52,203 bases of DNA, taken from the NCBI GenBank assembly GCA_051872395.1, contig JBJEDU010000004.1, positions 1-52,203 on the forward strand, read 5' to 3'. The stretch comes from JBJEDU01 sp051872395. Lineage in GTDB: Bacteria > Bacillota_I > Bacilli_A > RFN20 > CAG-826. Below the pieces are notes generated by a model. It was given only the letters and a program-made list of their open reading frames with translations, ran no database searches and was not told the origin of the DNA. The position numbers and the translations under genes were made by a program. Shown here one piece after another: positions 32,376-40,173 of this stretch. Position 1 is the stretch's first letter. The number at the start of each line of letters is the position of its first letter.

Positions 32376-32750
32376 ATGGCACGTATTGTTGGTGTTGATA
32401 TTCCAAATGATAAGCCAGTTGGCATTTCCCTTACCTATATTTATGGTATTGGTCGACCAACTGCGGTCAAAATTTTAGCAGCTGCTAAAGTTGATGCAAG
32501 TTTAAGAGTTAAAGATTTAACTGATGATCAATTAAACGCTATCAGAGCGGAACTTGCTAATTATAAAACCGAAGGTGATTTACGTCGTGAAGTCAGCTTA
32601 AATATCAAACGTCTTACCGAAATCGGTTGTTACCGTGGTTTAAGACATAGAAGAGGACTTCCTGTTAACGGACAAAGAACTAAAACTAATGCCCGTACAC
32701 GTAAAGGACCAAGAAAAACTATTGCCAATAAGAAAATGGCACCTAAGTAA
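32376..32750 (+). CDS. rpsM: 30S ribosomal protein S13
   Basis: S13 contacts P-site tRNA and L5. The 124 residues start MARIVGVDIPNDKPVGISLT and include IYGIGRPTAVKIL, GCYRGLRHRRGLPVNGQRT and NARTRKGPRKTI. The ATG at 32376 has AGGAGG 9 bases before it. An in-frame extension upstream into rpmJ has no ribosome-binding site and does not match the family. Confidence 0.98.
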   Translation: MARIVGVDIPNDKPVGISLTYIYGIGRPTAVKILAAAKVDASLRVKDLTDDQLNAIRAELANYKTEGDLRREVSLNIKRLTEIGCYRGLRHRRGLPVNGQRTKTNARTRKGPRKTIANKKMAPK

Positions 32751-32768
32751 TGAAAGGAGAATAAATGT

Positions 32769-33158
32769 ATGGCTACAAAAACTAATACACGTAAAAAGAA
32801 AGTCAAACGTTCATTTACACGTGGCGTCGCTCACATCCATTCCACTTTCAATAACACTATCGTTACAATAACAGATGAAAAAGGTAATGTTATTGCTTGG
32901 AGTAGTGCAGGTGCTTTAGGATTTAAAGGTGCGAAAAAATCTACTCCATATGCGGCTCAACAAGCAGCGGAAGCAGCTGGTAAAAGCGCATATGATCAAG
33001 GATTAAGATCAGTTGATGTCGACGTTAAAGGTCCAGGAAATGGTCGTGAAGGAGCAATTCGTTCTCTCGCTGTCAGTGGATTACAAGTTTTATCCATTAC
33101 TGACTCGACACCAATTCCACATAATGGATGCCGTCCACCAAAACGTCCACGTGGATAA
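32769..33158 (+). CDS. rpsK: 30S ribosomal protein S11
   Basis: S11 lines the platform near the E site. The 129 residues contain GVAHIHSTFNNTIVTITD, GNVIAWSSAGALGFKGAKKS, and the end HNGCRPPKRPRG, all typical. AAAGGAG precedes the ATG by 9 bases. Confidence 0.98.
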   Translation: MATKTNTRKKKVKRSFTRGVAHIHSTFNNTIVTITDEKGNVIAWSSAGALGFKGAKKSTPYAAQQAAEAAGKSAYDQGLRSVDVDVKGPGNGREGAIRSLAVSGLQVLSITDSTPIPHNGCRPPKRPRG

Positions 33159-33174
33159 TTAAGGAGGTAAGACC

Positions 33175-34149
33175 ATGAAAATTGCAAATCCATTTGAAAA
33201 ATTTGGAATCAAACATGCTGACTATGACGGAAACGAGAATTATGGACGTTTCGTCATCGAACCACTCGAAAGAGGATTTGGTCTCACCATTGGTAATGCT
33301 TTAAGAAGAGTATTACTATCCGCTCTTCCAGGCGCAAGTGTTTACGCGATTGAAATCGAAGGCGCTCGTCATGAATTTACCGCTTTGGAAGGTGTCGAAG
33401 AAGATGTTACAACCATCATTTTAAATTTAAAAGATTTAGTCTTAAAAATTGATGGTCAAGATGATAGCAAAAATGAAAATAAATCATTAACTATTTCTAA
33501 AGAAGGACCAGCGGTTGTTACTGCTGGAGACATTCAAACTCCATATGGGGTGGAAATCGTTAACAAAGATTTAGTTATTGCTCACTTAACTGAGGGTGGA
33601 AAATTATCCATGAGATTACATGTTCGTAATGGTCGTGGATTCGTTACTGGGGAACAAAATAAAGCTCTCCGTCCAAATCTTCCACTTGGTGTCATCGCTA
33701 CTGATAGCAACTATTCACCTGTTATCAAAGCTAATTACACAGTCGATGCGACTCGTGTTGGACACGATAGTCGTTATGACCAATTAGTGTTAGAAGTTTG
33801 GACTGATGGTTCTATCACTCCTCAAGAAGCTGTTTCTCTCAGTGCGAAAATTTTAATTGATCACTTCGAGAAATTTGTTAATCTTTCTGATATCACAAAA
33901 GATATCAATATCGAGAAAGATGATGTTCCTCAAGAAGAAAATAAATATGAAAATATTCAAATTGAAGAACTCGATCTTTCACAACGTAGTTATAACTGCT
34001 TAAAAAGAGCTGGAATTCAAACAGTTATCGAATTAGCGGATAAGACTGAAGAAGATATGATGAAATATAAAAATCTTGGTAAGAAATCCTTTAAAGAAAT
34101 TAAAGATAAACTTGCCTCAATCGGTCTTTCATTCCGTGATTTTGAATAA
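33175..34149 (+). CDS. rpoA: RNA polymerase alpha subunit
   Basis: RpoA assembles RNA polymerase and reads UP elements with its C-terminal domain. The 324 residues show the N-terminal FVIEPLERGFGLTIGNALRR, HEFTALEGVEEDVT, and the C-terminal domain ELDLSQRSYNCLKRAGIQTV with NLGKKSFKEIKDKL. AAGGAGG precedes the ATG by 7 bases. Confidence 0.98.
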   Translation: MKIANPFEKFGIKHADYDGNENYGRFVIEPLERGFGLTIGNALRRVLLSALPGASVYAIEIEGARHEFTALEGVEEDVTTIILNLKDLVLKIDGQDDSKNENKSLTISKEGPAVVTAGDIQTPYGVEIVNKDLVIAHLTEGGKLSMRLHVRNGRGFVTGEQNKALRPNLPLGVIATDSNYSPVIKANYTVDATRVGHDSRYDQLVLEVWTDGSITPQEAVSLSAKILIDHFEKFVNLSDITKDINIEKDDVPQEENKYENIQIEELDLSQRSYNCLKRAGIQTVIELADKTEEDMMKYKNLGKKSFKEIKDKLASIGLSFRDFE

Positions 34150-34163
34150 GGAGGTCATTCAAT

Positions 34164-34571
34164 ATGCCAGCACAAGGTCGTAAAAATGTCCATGGTAAAA
34201 CCGGTGTTAGATTTAAAGCCGCTTATACCAAATCTAAATATGAAAATATGCTTCGCAATGTCGTGAGTGATTTACTTATTCATGGCGCGGTTAAAGTCAC
34301 TAAAGCGGTTTCTAAAGATGTTATCAAAGAAGCTGATCGCTTAGTTACCTTAACGAAAAAAGAAGATGTCGTTACTGCCAAACGTCAAGCAAGTAGATTT
34401 GTTCGTAACGTTTATCGTGATGAAGAAAAAACTGTTTCTGCTTTAGATGTTTTATTTAACGAAGTTGGCCCTAAGATGAAAGATAGAAATGGTGGTTATA
34501 CCCGTCAATTTAATTTAGAAAATAGACGTGGTGATAATTCTCCGGTCGTCTTAGTGACTTGGGTCGATTAA
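34164..34571 (+). CDS. rplQ: 50S ribosomal protein L17
   Basis: L17 lies near the tunnel exit. The 135 residues contain YENMLRNVVSDLLIHGAVKV, LFNEVGPKMKDRNGGYTRQF and a C-terminal SPVVLVTWVD. The start differs from the usual GRKLGR motif, reading MPAQGRKNVHGKTGVRFKA. It is the last gene of the superoperon and is followed at once by a terminator. The ecfA-ecfT-truA genes that usually follow L17 are 10 kb further on. Confidence 0.96.
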   Translation: MPAQGRKNVHGKTGVRFKAAYTKSKYENMLRNVVSDLLIHGAVKVTKAVSKDVIKEADRLVTLTKKEDVVTAKRQASRFVRNVYRDEEKTVSALDVLFNEVGPKMKDRNGGYTRQFNLENRRGDNSPVVLVTWVD

Positions 34572-34588
34572 TCTCATATTTGATATTT

Positions 34589-34622
34589 AAAAAAAGAATT
34601 CGTTTTCGCGGATTCTTTTTTT
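34589..34622 (+). terminator. Terminator of the ribosomal superoperon
   Basis: A 7-bp core GAATTCG/CGGATTC with one T-G wobble and the loop TTTTCG is extended by seven A's upstream and seven T's downstream. The A-tract could also work on the minus-strand gene that follows. Confidence 0.85.
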
Positions 34623-34647
34623 ATTTATACTAATTAAATAATTTAAA

Positions 34648-35025
34648 TTAAAAAGCGAGAGATAACGCAAATAAAATAATAATGAATATTAATTCTAAAA
34701 TTAATGGAATAAATATCAAAAAAACGGAATATCTAACATTTGTCTTTGTTAGTAATTTATTTTTATTAACTACATTAATAGTAATAGTGTAAATTCCATT
34801 AATTAAAACATTGATACCACACGAAGTTAAAGAAGAAATTAATAAAAATACGACAACAATAGCGTATCCGTTAACAGTGGTCGAATCATTTCTTAATGCT
34901 TCTTTAATATTAAAAAATTCCACTAATAAGATAATTAAAAAGACGATAAAAACTAAAGAAGAGATAATCGATAAAATAATGTTAAATATTTTCGCAACTT
35001 TATTGATTTTGCTATTTAGTTCCAT
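34648..35025 (-). CDS. Hypothetical three-helix membrane protein
   Basis: Not recognised. The 125 residues have hydrophobic helices at about 12-34, 53-82 and 98-122 separated by short polar loops, ending in the membrane without a tail. AAGGAAA precedes the ATG by about 8 bases on the minus strand. It converges with the ribosomal operon and is divergent from preT. Confidence 0.55.
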   Translation of the reverse strand: MELNSKINKVAKIFNIILSIISSLVFIVFLIILLVEFFNIKEALRNDSTTVNGYAIVVVFLLISSLTSCGINVLINGIYTITINVVNKNKLLTKTNVRYSVFLIFIPLILELIFIIILFALSLAF

Positions 35026-35119
35026 AAACTTTTTCCTTACTTATTTATTATACGATAGGAAATAATAAATTTAGTTATTATTTTAATTTAAAATGGTAAA
35101 ATAAAAATATAACAAATAT

Positions 35120-35132
35120 CGATATAATATCG
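35120..35132 (+). promoter_or_regulatory. Promoter -10 of preTA inside an inverted repeat
   Basis: The -10 box TATAAT (35123-35128) lies inside the perfect palindrome CGATAT-A-ATATCG (35120-35132), which could be the operator of a dimeric repressor blocking the polymerase. The -35 region is poor. Confidence 0.45.
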
Positions 35133-35155
35133 AAAAATAAATAATGGAGGTTTTT

Positions 35156-36382
35156 ATGTCGCAAAGATATAAAAAAGAATATAAGGAAGGATATACCCCT
35201 CGTCTTGTTATGGAAGAGGCTTCAAGATGTTTATTATGTCTTGATGCACCTTGTTCAAAAGCATGTCCAGCGGGGACCGATCCTGCTAAATTTATTCGTT
35301 CAGTGAGATTTTTAAATTTTAAAGGAGCGGTTGAAACGGTAAGAATTAACAATCCTTTAGGAGGAATTTGTGCGAGAGTGTGTCCAACTGAAAGGTATTG
35401 TCAAAAAGGATGTTCTCGCTGTGGAATTGATAAACCGATTGATATTGGTTTAATTCAAAGATATGTTACCGACTTTGAAGATAACACAAAAATGAATGTT
35501 ATCGATATCAAAGAGAAAAATGATAAAAAAGTGGCCATTGTTGGTAGTGGTCCAGGAGGTTTATCTTTAGCCGCCTTATTAGCGAAAGATGGCTATCAAG
35601 TAGATATATATGAAAAAGAAAAATCTCTTGGAGGATATTTAAGATATGGAATTCCTGAATATCGTCTACCTACTGAAATTGTCGATAAAGAAATCGATAG
35701 AATTATCAAATTAGGGGTCAATGTTCACTTAAATACCAAAATAGGAAAAGATATTTCTTTAGAAGAATTGAAAAATAATTATTCCGCGGTCGTTTTAGCC
35801 ATTGGACAATCCAAAGGAAAAACATTATCTAATTTCGCTAATAACGAACATGTTATTACCGCGGTGGAATTATTAAAACAAATCAAATCTCATCCCGATT
35901 CAATTAAAGTGAAAGATAATGCTTTAATCATTGGAGGAGGAGATGTCGCGATGGATGTTGCAACATCACTCAAATTACTAGGTTTTAAATTTGTTCAAGA
36001 TGTCGTATATGAAACTTTTGAAGAATTTAAAGCTAGTAAAGAAGAAAAAGAAACCGCATTAAAAGAAGGCGTCTCAATCATTGAAGGTTATGTTCCTTTA
36101 GAAGTTAATGATAATGTTGTCACTTTTAAACATCGTATGTTAGATAGTGAAATTAAAATTAAATCTAACCTTATCGTTTTAGCGGTTGGTCAAGAAGTTG
36201 AACATGAAAATATCGATGTTGAATTCGAAAGAAATGAAGTCAAAGAAAAGGCTTATCGATTAAAAGATAGCAATCTTTTCTATGTTGGAGATATCGCTCA
36301 TCAAGAAAAGACTGTCGTTTATGCGATTAGAACCGCGAAAGAAGTCGCTTACGAAATTAAAAAATATCTCGGAGGTAAATAA
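35156..36382 (+). CDS. preT: PreT-like NAD(P)H-dependent flavoprotein subunit of dihydropyrimidine dehydrogenase
   Basis: PreT passes electrons from NADH to PreA for reversible reduction of uracil and thymine. The 408 residues show an N-terminal Fe-S domain (CLLCLDAPCSKACPAG, and CARVCPTERYCQKGC), then an FAD-binding GSGPGGLSLAALLAKDGY, GGYLRYGIPEYRLP, and an NAD(P)-binding IIGGGDVAMDVATSL. The same layout occurs in GltD, but the pairing with preA, 1 base downstream, supports PreT. The ATG at 35156 has GGAGG 5 bases before it; the ATG at 35144 overlaps that site. Confidence 0.88.
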   Translation: MSQRYKKEYKEGYTPRLVMEEASRCLLCLDAPCSKACPAGTDPAKFIRSVRFLNFKGAVETVRINNPLGGICARVCPTERYCQKGCSRCGIDKPIDIGLIQRYVTDFEDNTKMNVIDIKEKNDKKVAIVGSGPGGLSLAALLAKDGYQVDIYEKEKSLGGYLRYGIPEYRLPTEIVDKEIDRIIKLGVNVHLNTKIGKDISLEELKNNYSAVVLAIGQSKGKTLSNFANNEHVITAVELLKQIKSHPDSIKVKDNALIIGGGDVAMDVATSLKLLGFKFVQDVVYETFEEFKASKEEKETALKEGVSIIEGYVPLEVNDNVVTFKHRMLDSEIKIKSNLIVLAVGQEVEHENIDVEFERNEVKEKAYRLKDSNLFYVGDIAHQEKTVVYAIRTAKEVAYEIKKYLGGK

Positions 36383-36383
36383 G

Positions 36384-37631
36384 ATGGTTAAAAAAGATTT
36401 ATCGATAACATTTATGGGAGTTAAATTCCCTAATCCATTTTGTTTATCAGCCTCTCCAGTAGGTAATTGCTATGATATGTGTAAAAAAGCCTATGACTGT
36501 GGATGGGGTGGAGTCGTCTTTAAAACGATTGGATTTTTCATCGCTGATGAAGTATCTCCTCGTTTTGATACGATTGATAAAGAAAGCGAACCATTCGTTG
36601 GATTTAAAAACATGGAACAAATCGCTGAACATCCATTAGAAGATAATTTAAGAGATATTAAAAGACTAAAAGAAGAATATCCTGACCGTGTTCTTATTTC
36701 CTCTATTATGGGAGCGAATGAAAAAGAATGGGAAGAATTAGCCAGATTATCTGAAGAAGCTGGCGCGGATATGCTCGAACTTAATTTCTCTTGTCCACAG
36801 ATGACATCTCATGCGATGGGTAGTGATGTTGGAAGTAACCCTGAACTATGTAAAAAATATTGTGAAGCCGTGAGAAGAGGCACTAAATTGCCATTCATGG
36901 CAAAAATGACTCCAAATGTCACTGATATGTGCACTGTCGCGATTGCATCGATGGAAGGTGGCGCGAATGGTATCGCGGCAATTAACACCGTTAAATCAAT
37001 AACTAATGTTGATTTGAAAAAGAAAGTTGGTTTACCAATCGTCAATGGCAAATCATCTATTTCTGGTTATAGTGGAAAAGCTGTTAAACCAATTGCCTTA
37101 AGATTTATCCAACAAATGAAAACTAATCCAAAATTAAAAGATGTTGAAATTAGTGGTATTGGTGGAATTGAAACGTGGGTTGATGCGGCCGAATTTATTC
37201 TTCTTGGATGTAAAACATTACAAGTGACAACTGCGATTATGCAATATGGATATCGTATCGTTGAAGATTTAAATAATGGTTTAATGCATTATATGGAAGA
37301 AGAAGGTGTCGACCATCTTGAAGATTTAGTGGGATTAGCTAATCACAATATTATTCCTGCTGAAGAACTTGACCGTGATTATCGAGTTTATCCAGAAATT
37401 AATCTTGATAAATGCGTTGGTTGTGGAAGATGTGTCATCTCTTGTTATGATGGCGCTCATCAAGCGATGGAATGGGACAAAAAAGAAAGAAAACCATCAT
37501 GCAATAAAAATAAATGTGTGGGATGTTTGCTATGTAAACTTGTTTGTCCAACTGGAGCGATTAGTCATGGTGAAGTAAAATTCAAAGAAAATCGCCAAGG
37601 AAAAAGAAAAATTGAAGATATCGTTTTATAA
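36384..37631 (+). CDS. preA: PreA-like dihydropyrimidine dehydrogenase catalytic subunit
   Basis: PreA is the FMN-dependent TIM-barrel subunit that reduces pyrimidines. The 415 residues contain FMGVKFPNPFCLSASPVGN, GWGGVVFKTIGF, LELNFSCPQMTSHAMGSDVG, MAKMTPNVTDM and IVNGKSSISGYSGKAVKPIA. Two [4Fe-4S] motifs follow at the C-terminus: CVGCGRCVISC and CVGCLLCKLVCP. GGAGG precedes the ATG by 8 bases and overlaps the end of preT. The loop that carries the catalytic Cys in mammalian DPD (GLACGQ by memory) reads GSDVGS here. A dihydroorotate-type substrate is an alternative. Confidence 0.88.
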   Translation: MVKKDLSITFMGVKFPNPFCLSASPVGNCYDMCKKAYDCGWGGVVFKTIGFFIADEVSPRFDTIDKESEPFVGFKNMEQIAEHPLEDNLRDIKRLKEEYPDRVLISSIMGANEKEWEELARLSEEAGADMLELNFSCPQMTSHAMGSDVGSNPELCKKYCEAVRRGTKLPFMAKMTPNVTDMCTVAIASMEGGANGIAAINTVKSITNVDLKKKVGLPIVNGKSSISGYSGKAVKPIALRFIQQMKTNPKLKDVEISGIGGIETWVDAAEFILLGCKTLQVTTAIMQYGYRIVEDLNNGLMHYMEEEGVDHLEDLVGLANHNIIPAEELDRDYRVYPEINLDKCVGCGRCVISCYDGAHQAMEWDKKERKPSCNKNKCVGCLLCKLVCPTGAISHGEVKFKENRQGKRKIEDIVL

Positions 37632-37650
37632 ATAAATCCTTCTTTTTAAT

Positions 37651-37692
37651 AAAACAGGAACTGAATTGACATTTAATTCCTGTTTTATTTTT
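37651..37692 (+). terminator. Terminator of preTA
   Basis: A perfect 10-bp stem AAAACAGGAA/TTCCTGTTTT (37651-37660 and 37677-37686) with a 16-base loop is followed by ATTTTT. Confidence 0.88.
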
Positions 37693-37715
37693 GTCTATTT
37701 AATTATGCATTTCTT

Positions 37716-37754
37716 TCTTATTCTATTGAATAAGAGAGAGAAAACAAATAAAAT
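37716..37754 (+). promoter_or_regulatory. Promoter of hydCBA with an inverted repeat over the -35 box
   Basis: TTGAAT (37726-37731), a 17-base spacer and TAAAAT (37749-37754) form the promoter. The inverted repeat TCTTATTC-TATT-GAATAAGA (37716-37735) covers the -35 box and could be the operator of a redox regulator. It does not match the Rex consensus I remember. Confidence 0.5.
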
Positions 37755-37798
37755 AATATTTAGATTTATTTTAAAGTAATTTACATGAGGAGGAAATC

Positions 37799-38284
37799 AT
37801 GGCTCATTTACAACCACATGCAGTTAAGCAAATTACTGAAATAGTAAACCGCTATAAAGATGAAAAGACTCCTTTAATGATGATTCTTTCTGATATTCAA
37901 AAAGAATATGGATATATTCCTCTTGAAGTCCAAGAATTAGTTTCTTCATTAACTGGCGTTCCTGTTTCTGAAATTTATGGTGTTGTTACATTTTATTCAT
38001 TCTTTTCTTTGGTTCCTAAAGGAAAGTATGTTATTGGCGTCTGTTTAGGTACCGCTTGTTACGTTAAAGGCGCTCAATTAGTTCTTGATAAATTCAGTGA
38101 ACTATTAGGAATCAAACCAGGTGAATCCACTGACGATGGACTATTTACTCTCGATGTTCTTCGCTGTGTTGGTGCTTGCGCATTAGCACCTGCAGTTACC
38201 GTTAATGGTAAGGTGTATCCGATGGTTAAACCATCTCAATGTGCATCAATTATCAAAGAATACAAAGACAAGGAGGAAATGTAA
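37799..38284 (+). CDS. hydC: NAD(P)-linked [FeFe] hydrogenase, NuoE-like [2Fe-2S] subunit
   Basis: This is the small thioredoxin-like [2Fe-2S] subunit (HydC/HndA) of trimeric hydrogenases. The 161 residues have the helical N-terminal domain (LMMILSDIQKEYGYIPLEVQ), GVVTFYSFFSLVPKG, and the cluster ligands in VCLGTACYVKG and RCVGACALAPAV (four Cys). GAGGAGG is 6 bases before the ATG. It is the first gene of a three-gene operon with spacers of 3 and 11 bases. Confidence 0.93.
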   Translation: MAHLQPHAVKQITEIVNRYKDEKTPLMMILSDIQKEYGYIPLEVQELVSSLTGVPVSEIYGVVTFYSFFSLVPKGKYVIGVCLGTACYVKGAQLVLDKFSELLGIKPGESTDDGLFTLDVLRCVGACALAPAVTVNGKVYPMVKPSQCASIIKEYKDKEEM

Positions 38285-38287
38285 TCG

Positions 38288-40162
38288 ATGGAAAAAATTA
38301 ATTCTACTGCCGATTTATTATCTCGTGTTGAGCATTGTTCCAAATGCATCGATAAGAAATTCCATGCGAAAGATGGAACAAGAGCTATTGTCGTCTGTGG
38401 TGGTACTGGATGTTTATCAAGCGATTCACAATTAATTCTCGATCGTTTTAAACAATTGATTAAAGAAAAGAATTTAGAAGGTAAAGTTACTGCAAATATC
38501 GTTGGATGTTTCGGTTTCTGTTCTCAAGGACCTTTCGTTAAAATCTTCCCAGAAGAAACATTATATACAAAGGTTAAAGTTAATGACTGTGATGAAATCT
38601 TTGAAAAAGATATCATGGGTGGCGAAGTTGTTGAGAGATTATTATTCGTCGATCCAGTCAGCAAAGAAAAAGTTAAAACTCAATCTGAAATTAACTTCTA
38701 TAAATTACAAAAGAGAGATATCGCTTTAAGAGGTAATGATCAATTAGATCCTGAATCTTTAGATGAAGCTTTAGGATTTGAAACATTCATTGCTTTAAAT
38801 AAAGCTCTTCATATGACTCGTCAAGAAGTCATTAATGAAATGCTCGCGAGCGGATTGAGAGGTCGTGGTGGTGCTGGTTTCCCAACTGGAAGAAAATGGC
38901 AATTCGCTTACGATGTCGAAAGTGAAGATAAATACATCATCTGTAATGGTGATGAAGGTGATCCAGGAGCATTCATGGATCGTAGCATCATTGAAGGTAA
39001 TCCAATGAATGTTATCGAAGGTATGATGATTGCTGGTTACGCTATTGGAGCGAAAAATGGTTATTTCTATATCAGAGCGGAATATCCAGTCGCTGTCGAT
39101 CGTTTACAAAAAGCCATTAAAACTTGTGAAGAAGCTGGTTTATTAGGTGATAATATTTTAGGAACTGACTTCTCATTTAGATGTCATATTCGTTTAGGTG
39201 CTGGAGCCTTCGTTTGTGGTGAAGAAACCGCATTATTAAATTCTATCGAAGGTAAAAGAGGTATGCCTCGTCCTCGTCCACCTTTCCCTGCTGTTAAAGG
39301 TTTATGGGATAAACCATCAGTTATCAATAACGTTGAAACTTTAGCTAACGTTCCTTACATTATTCGAGAAGGTGCGAGTAAATACGCGGCGATTGGTACT
39401 GAAAAATCTAAAGGAACAAAAGTCTTTGCTTTAGGTGGTAAAGTCAATAATGTTGGCTTAGTGGAAGTTCCAATGGGAACAACGCTTCGTCAATTAATTT
39501 ATGATATCGGTGGAGGTATTCCAAACGATAAAAAATTCAAAGCTATTCAAACTGGTGGACCTAGTGGTGGATGTTTAACTGAAAAAGACTTAGATACACC
39601 AATTGACTACGATTCATTGATGGCTCGTGGTTCAATGATGGGTTCGGGTGGTGCGATTGTCATGGATGAAGACAACTGTATGGTCGATGTCGCAAAATTC
39701 TATATGACATTCATTTGCGATGAATCATGTGGTAAATGCACTCCATGTCGTATTGGAACAAAACGAATTTTAGAAATTTTAAATAAAATTACTGAAGGTC
39801 GTGGTACAATGGCGGACTTGTCTAATTTACAAGAATTATCTAACGTCGTTAAGAGCAATTCACTTTGTGGATTAGGTCAAACAGCCGCTAACCCGGTATT
39901 ATCGACGATGGCGTCATTTAAAGATGAATATTTAGCGCACGTCGTTGATAAAACATGTCCTGCCCACGTCTGTAAAAAATTGATTCGATATGTTATTGAA
40001 CCTGAAAAATGTAAAAAATGTTCGCTCTGTGCGAGAAATTGTCCAGTCAACGCCATCAGCGGTGAAGTTGGTAAGACACCATTTGTTATCGATGCTAATA
40101 AATGTATTAAATGTGGTGCTTGCTTATCTGGATGTCGCTTCGGTGCGATCGTTAAGAAATAG
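38288..40162 (+). CDS. hydB: NAD(P)-linked [FeFe] hydrogenase, NuoF-like FMN subunit
   Basis: This subunit (HydB, HndC-like) binds NAD(P)H and FMN and links them to the hydrogenase. The 624 residues comprise an N-terminal thioredoxin-like [2Fe-2S] domain (CGGTGC and VGCFGFC), the NuoF FMN/NADH region (LRGRGGAGFPTGRKW, CNGDEGDPGAFMDR and GAGAFVCGEETALL), and CGKCTPCRIG with a later C for a [4Fe-4S] cluster. Two C-terminal [4Fe-4S] motifs (CKKCSLCARNCP, CIKCGACLSGC) follow. The N-terminal fusion explains why there is no separate HndB gene. AAGGAGG precedes the start. Confidence 0.94.
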   Translation: MEKINSTADLLSRVEHCSKCIDKKFHAKDGTRAIVVCGGTGCLSSDSQLILDRFKQLIKEKNLEGKVTANIVGCFGFCSQGPFVKIFPEETLYTKVKVNDCDEIFEKDIMGGEVVERLLFVDPVSKEKVKTQSEINFYKLQKRDIALRGNDQLDPESLDEALGFETFIALNKALHMTRQEVINEMLASGLRGRGGAGFPTGRKWQFAYDVESEDKYIICNGDEGDPGAFMDRSIIEGNPMNVIEGMMIAGYAIGAKNGYFYIRAEYPVAVDRLQKAIKTCEEAGLLGDNILGTDFSFRCHIRLGAGAFVCGEETALLNSIEGKRGMPRPRPPFPAVKGLWDKPSVINNVETLANVPYIIREGASKYAAIGTEKSKGTKVFALGGKVNNVGLVEVPMGTTLRQLIYDIGGGIPNDKKFKAIQTGGPSGGCLTEKDLDTPIDYDSLMARGSMMGSGGAIVMDEDNCMVDVAKFYMTFICDESCGKCTPCRIGTKRILEILNKITEGRGTMADLSNLQELSNVVKSNSLCGLGQTAANPVLSTMASFKDEYLAHVVDKTCPAHVCKKLIRYVIEPEKCKKCSLCARNCPVNAISGEVGKTPFVIDANKCIKCGACLSGCRFGAIVKK

Positions 40163-40173
40163 GAGGAATGGTT

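Noticed and set aside
34811..35065. Plus-strand frame opposite the three-helix membrane gene
   Set aside because: No ribosome-binding site, and its codons mirror hydrophobic helices of the minus-strand gene.
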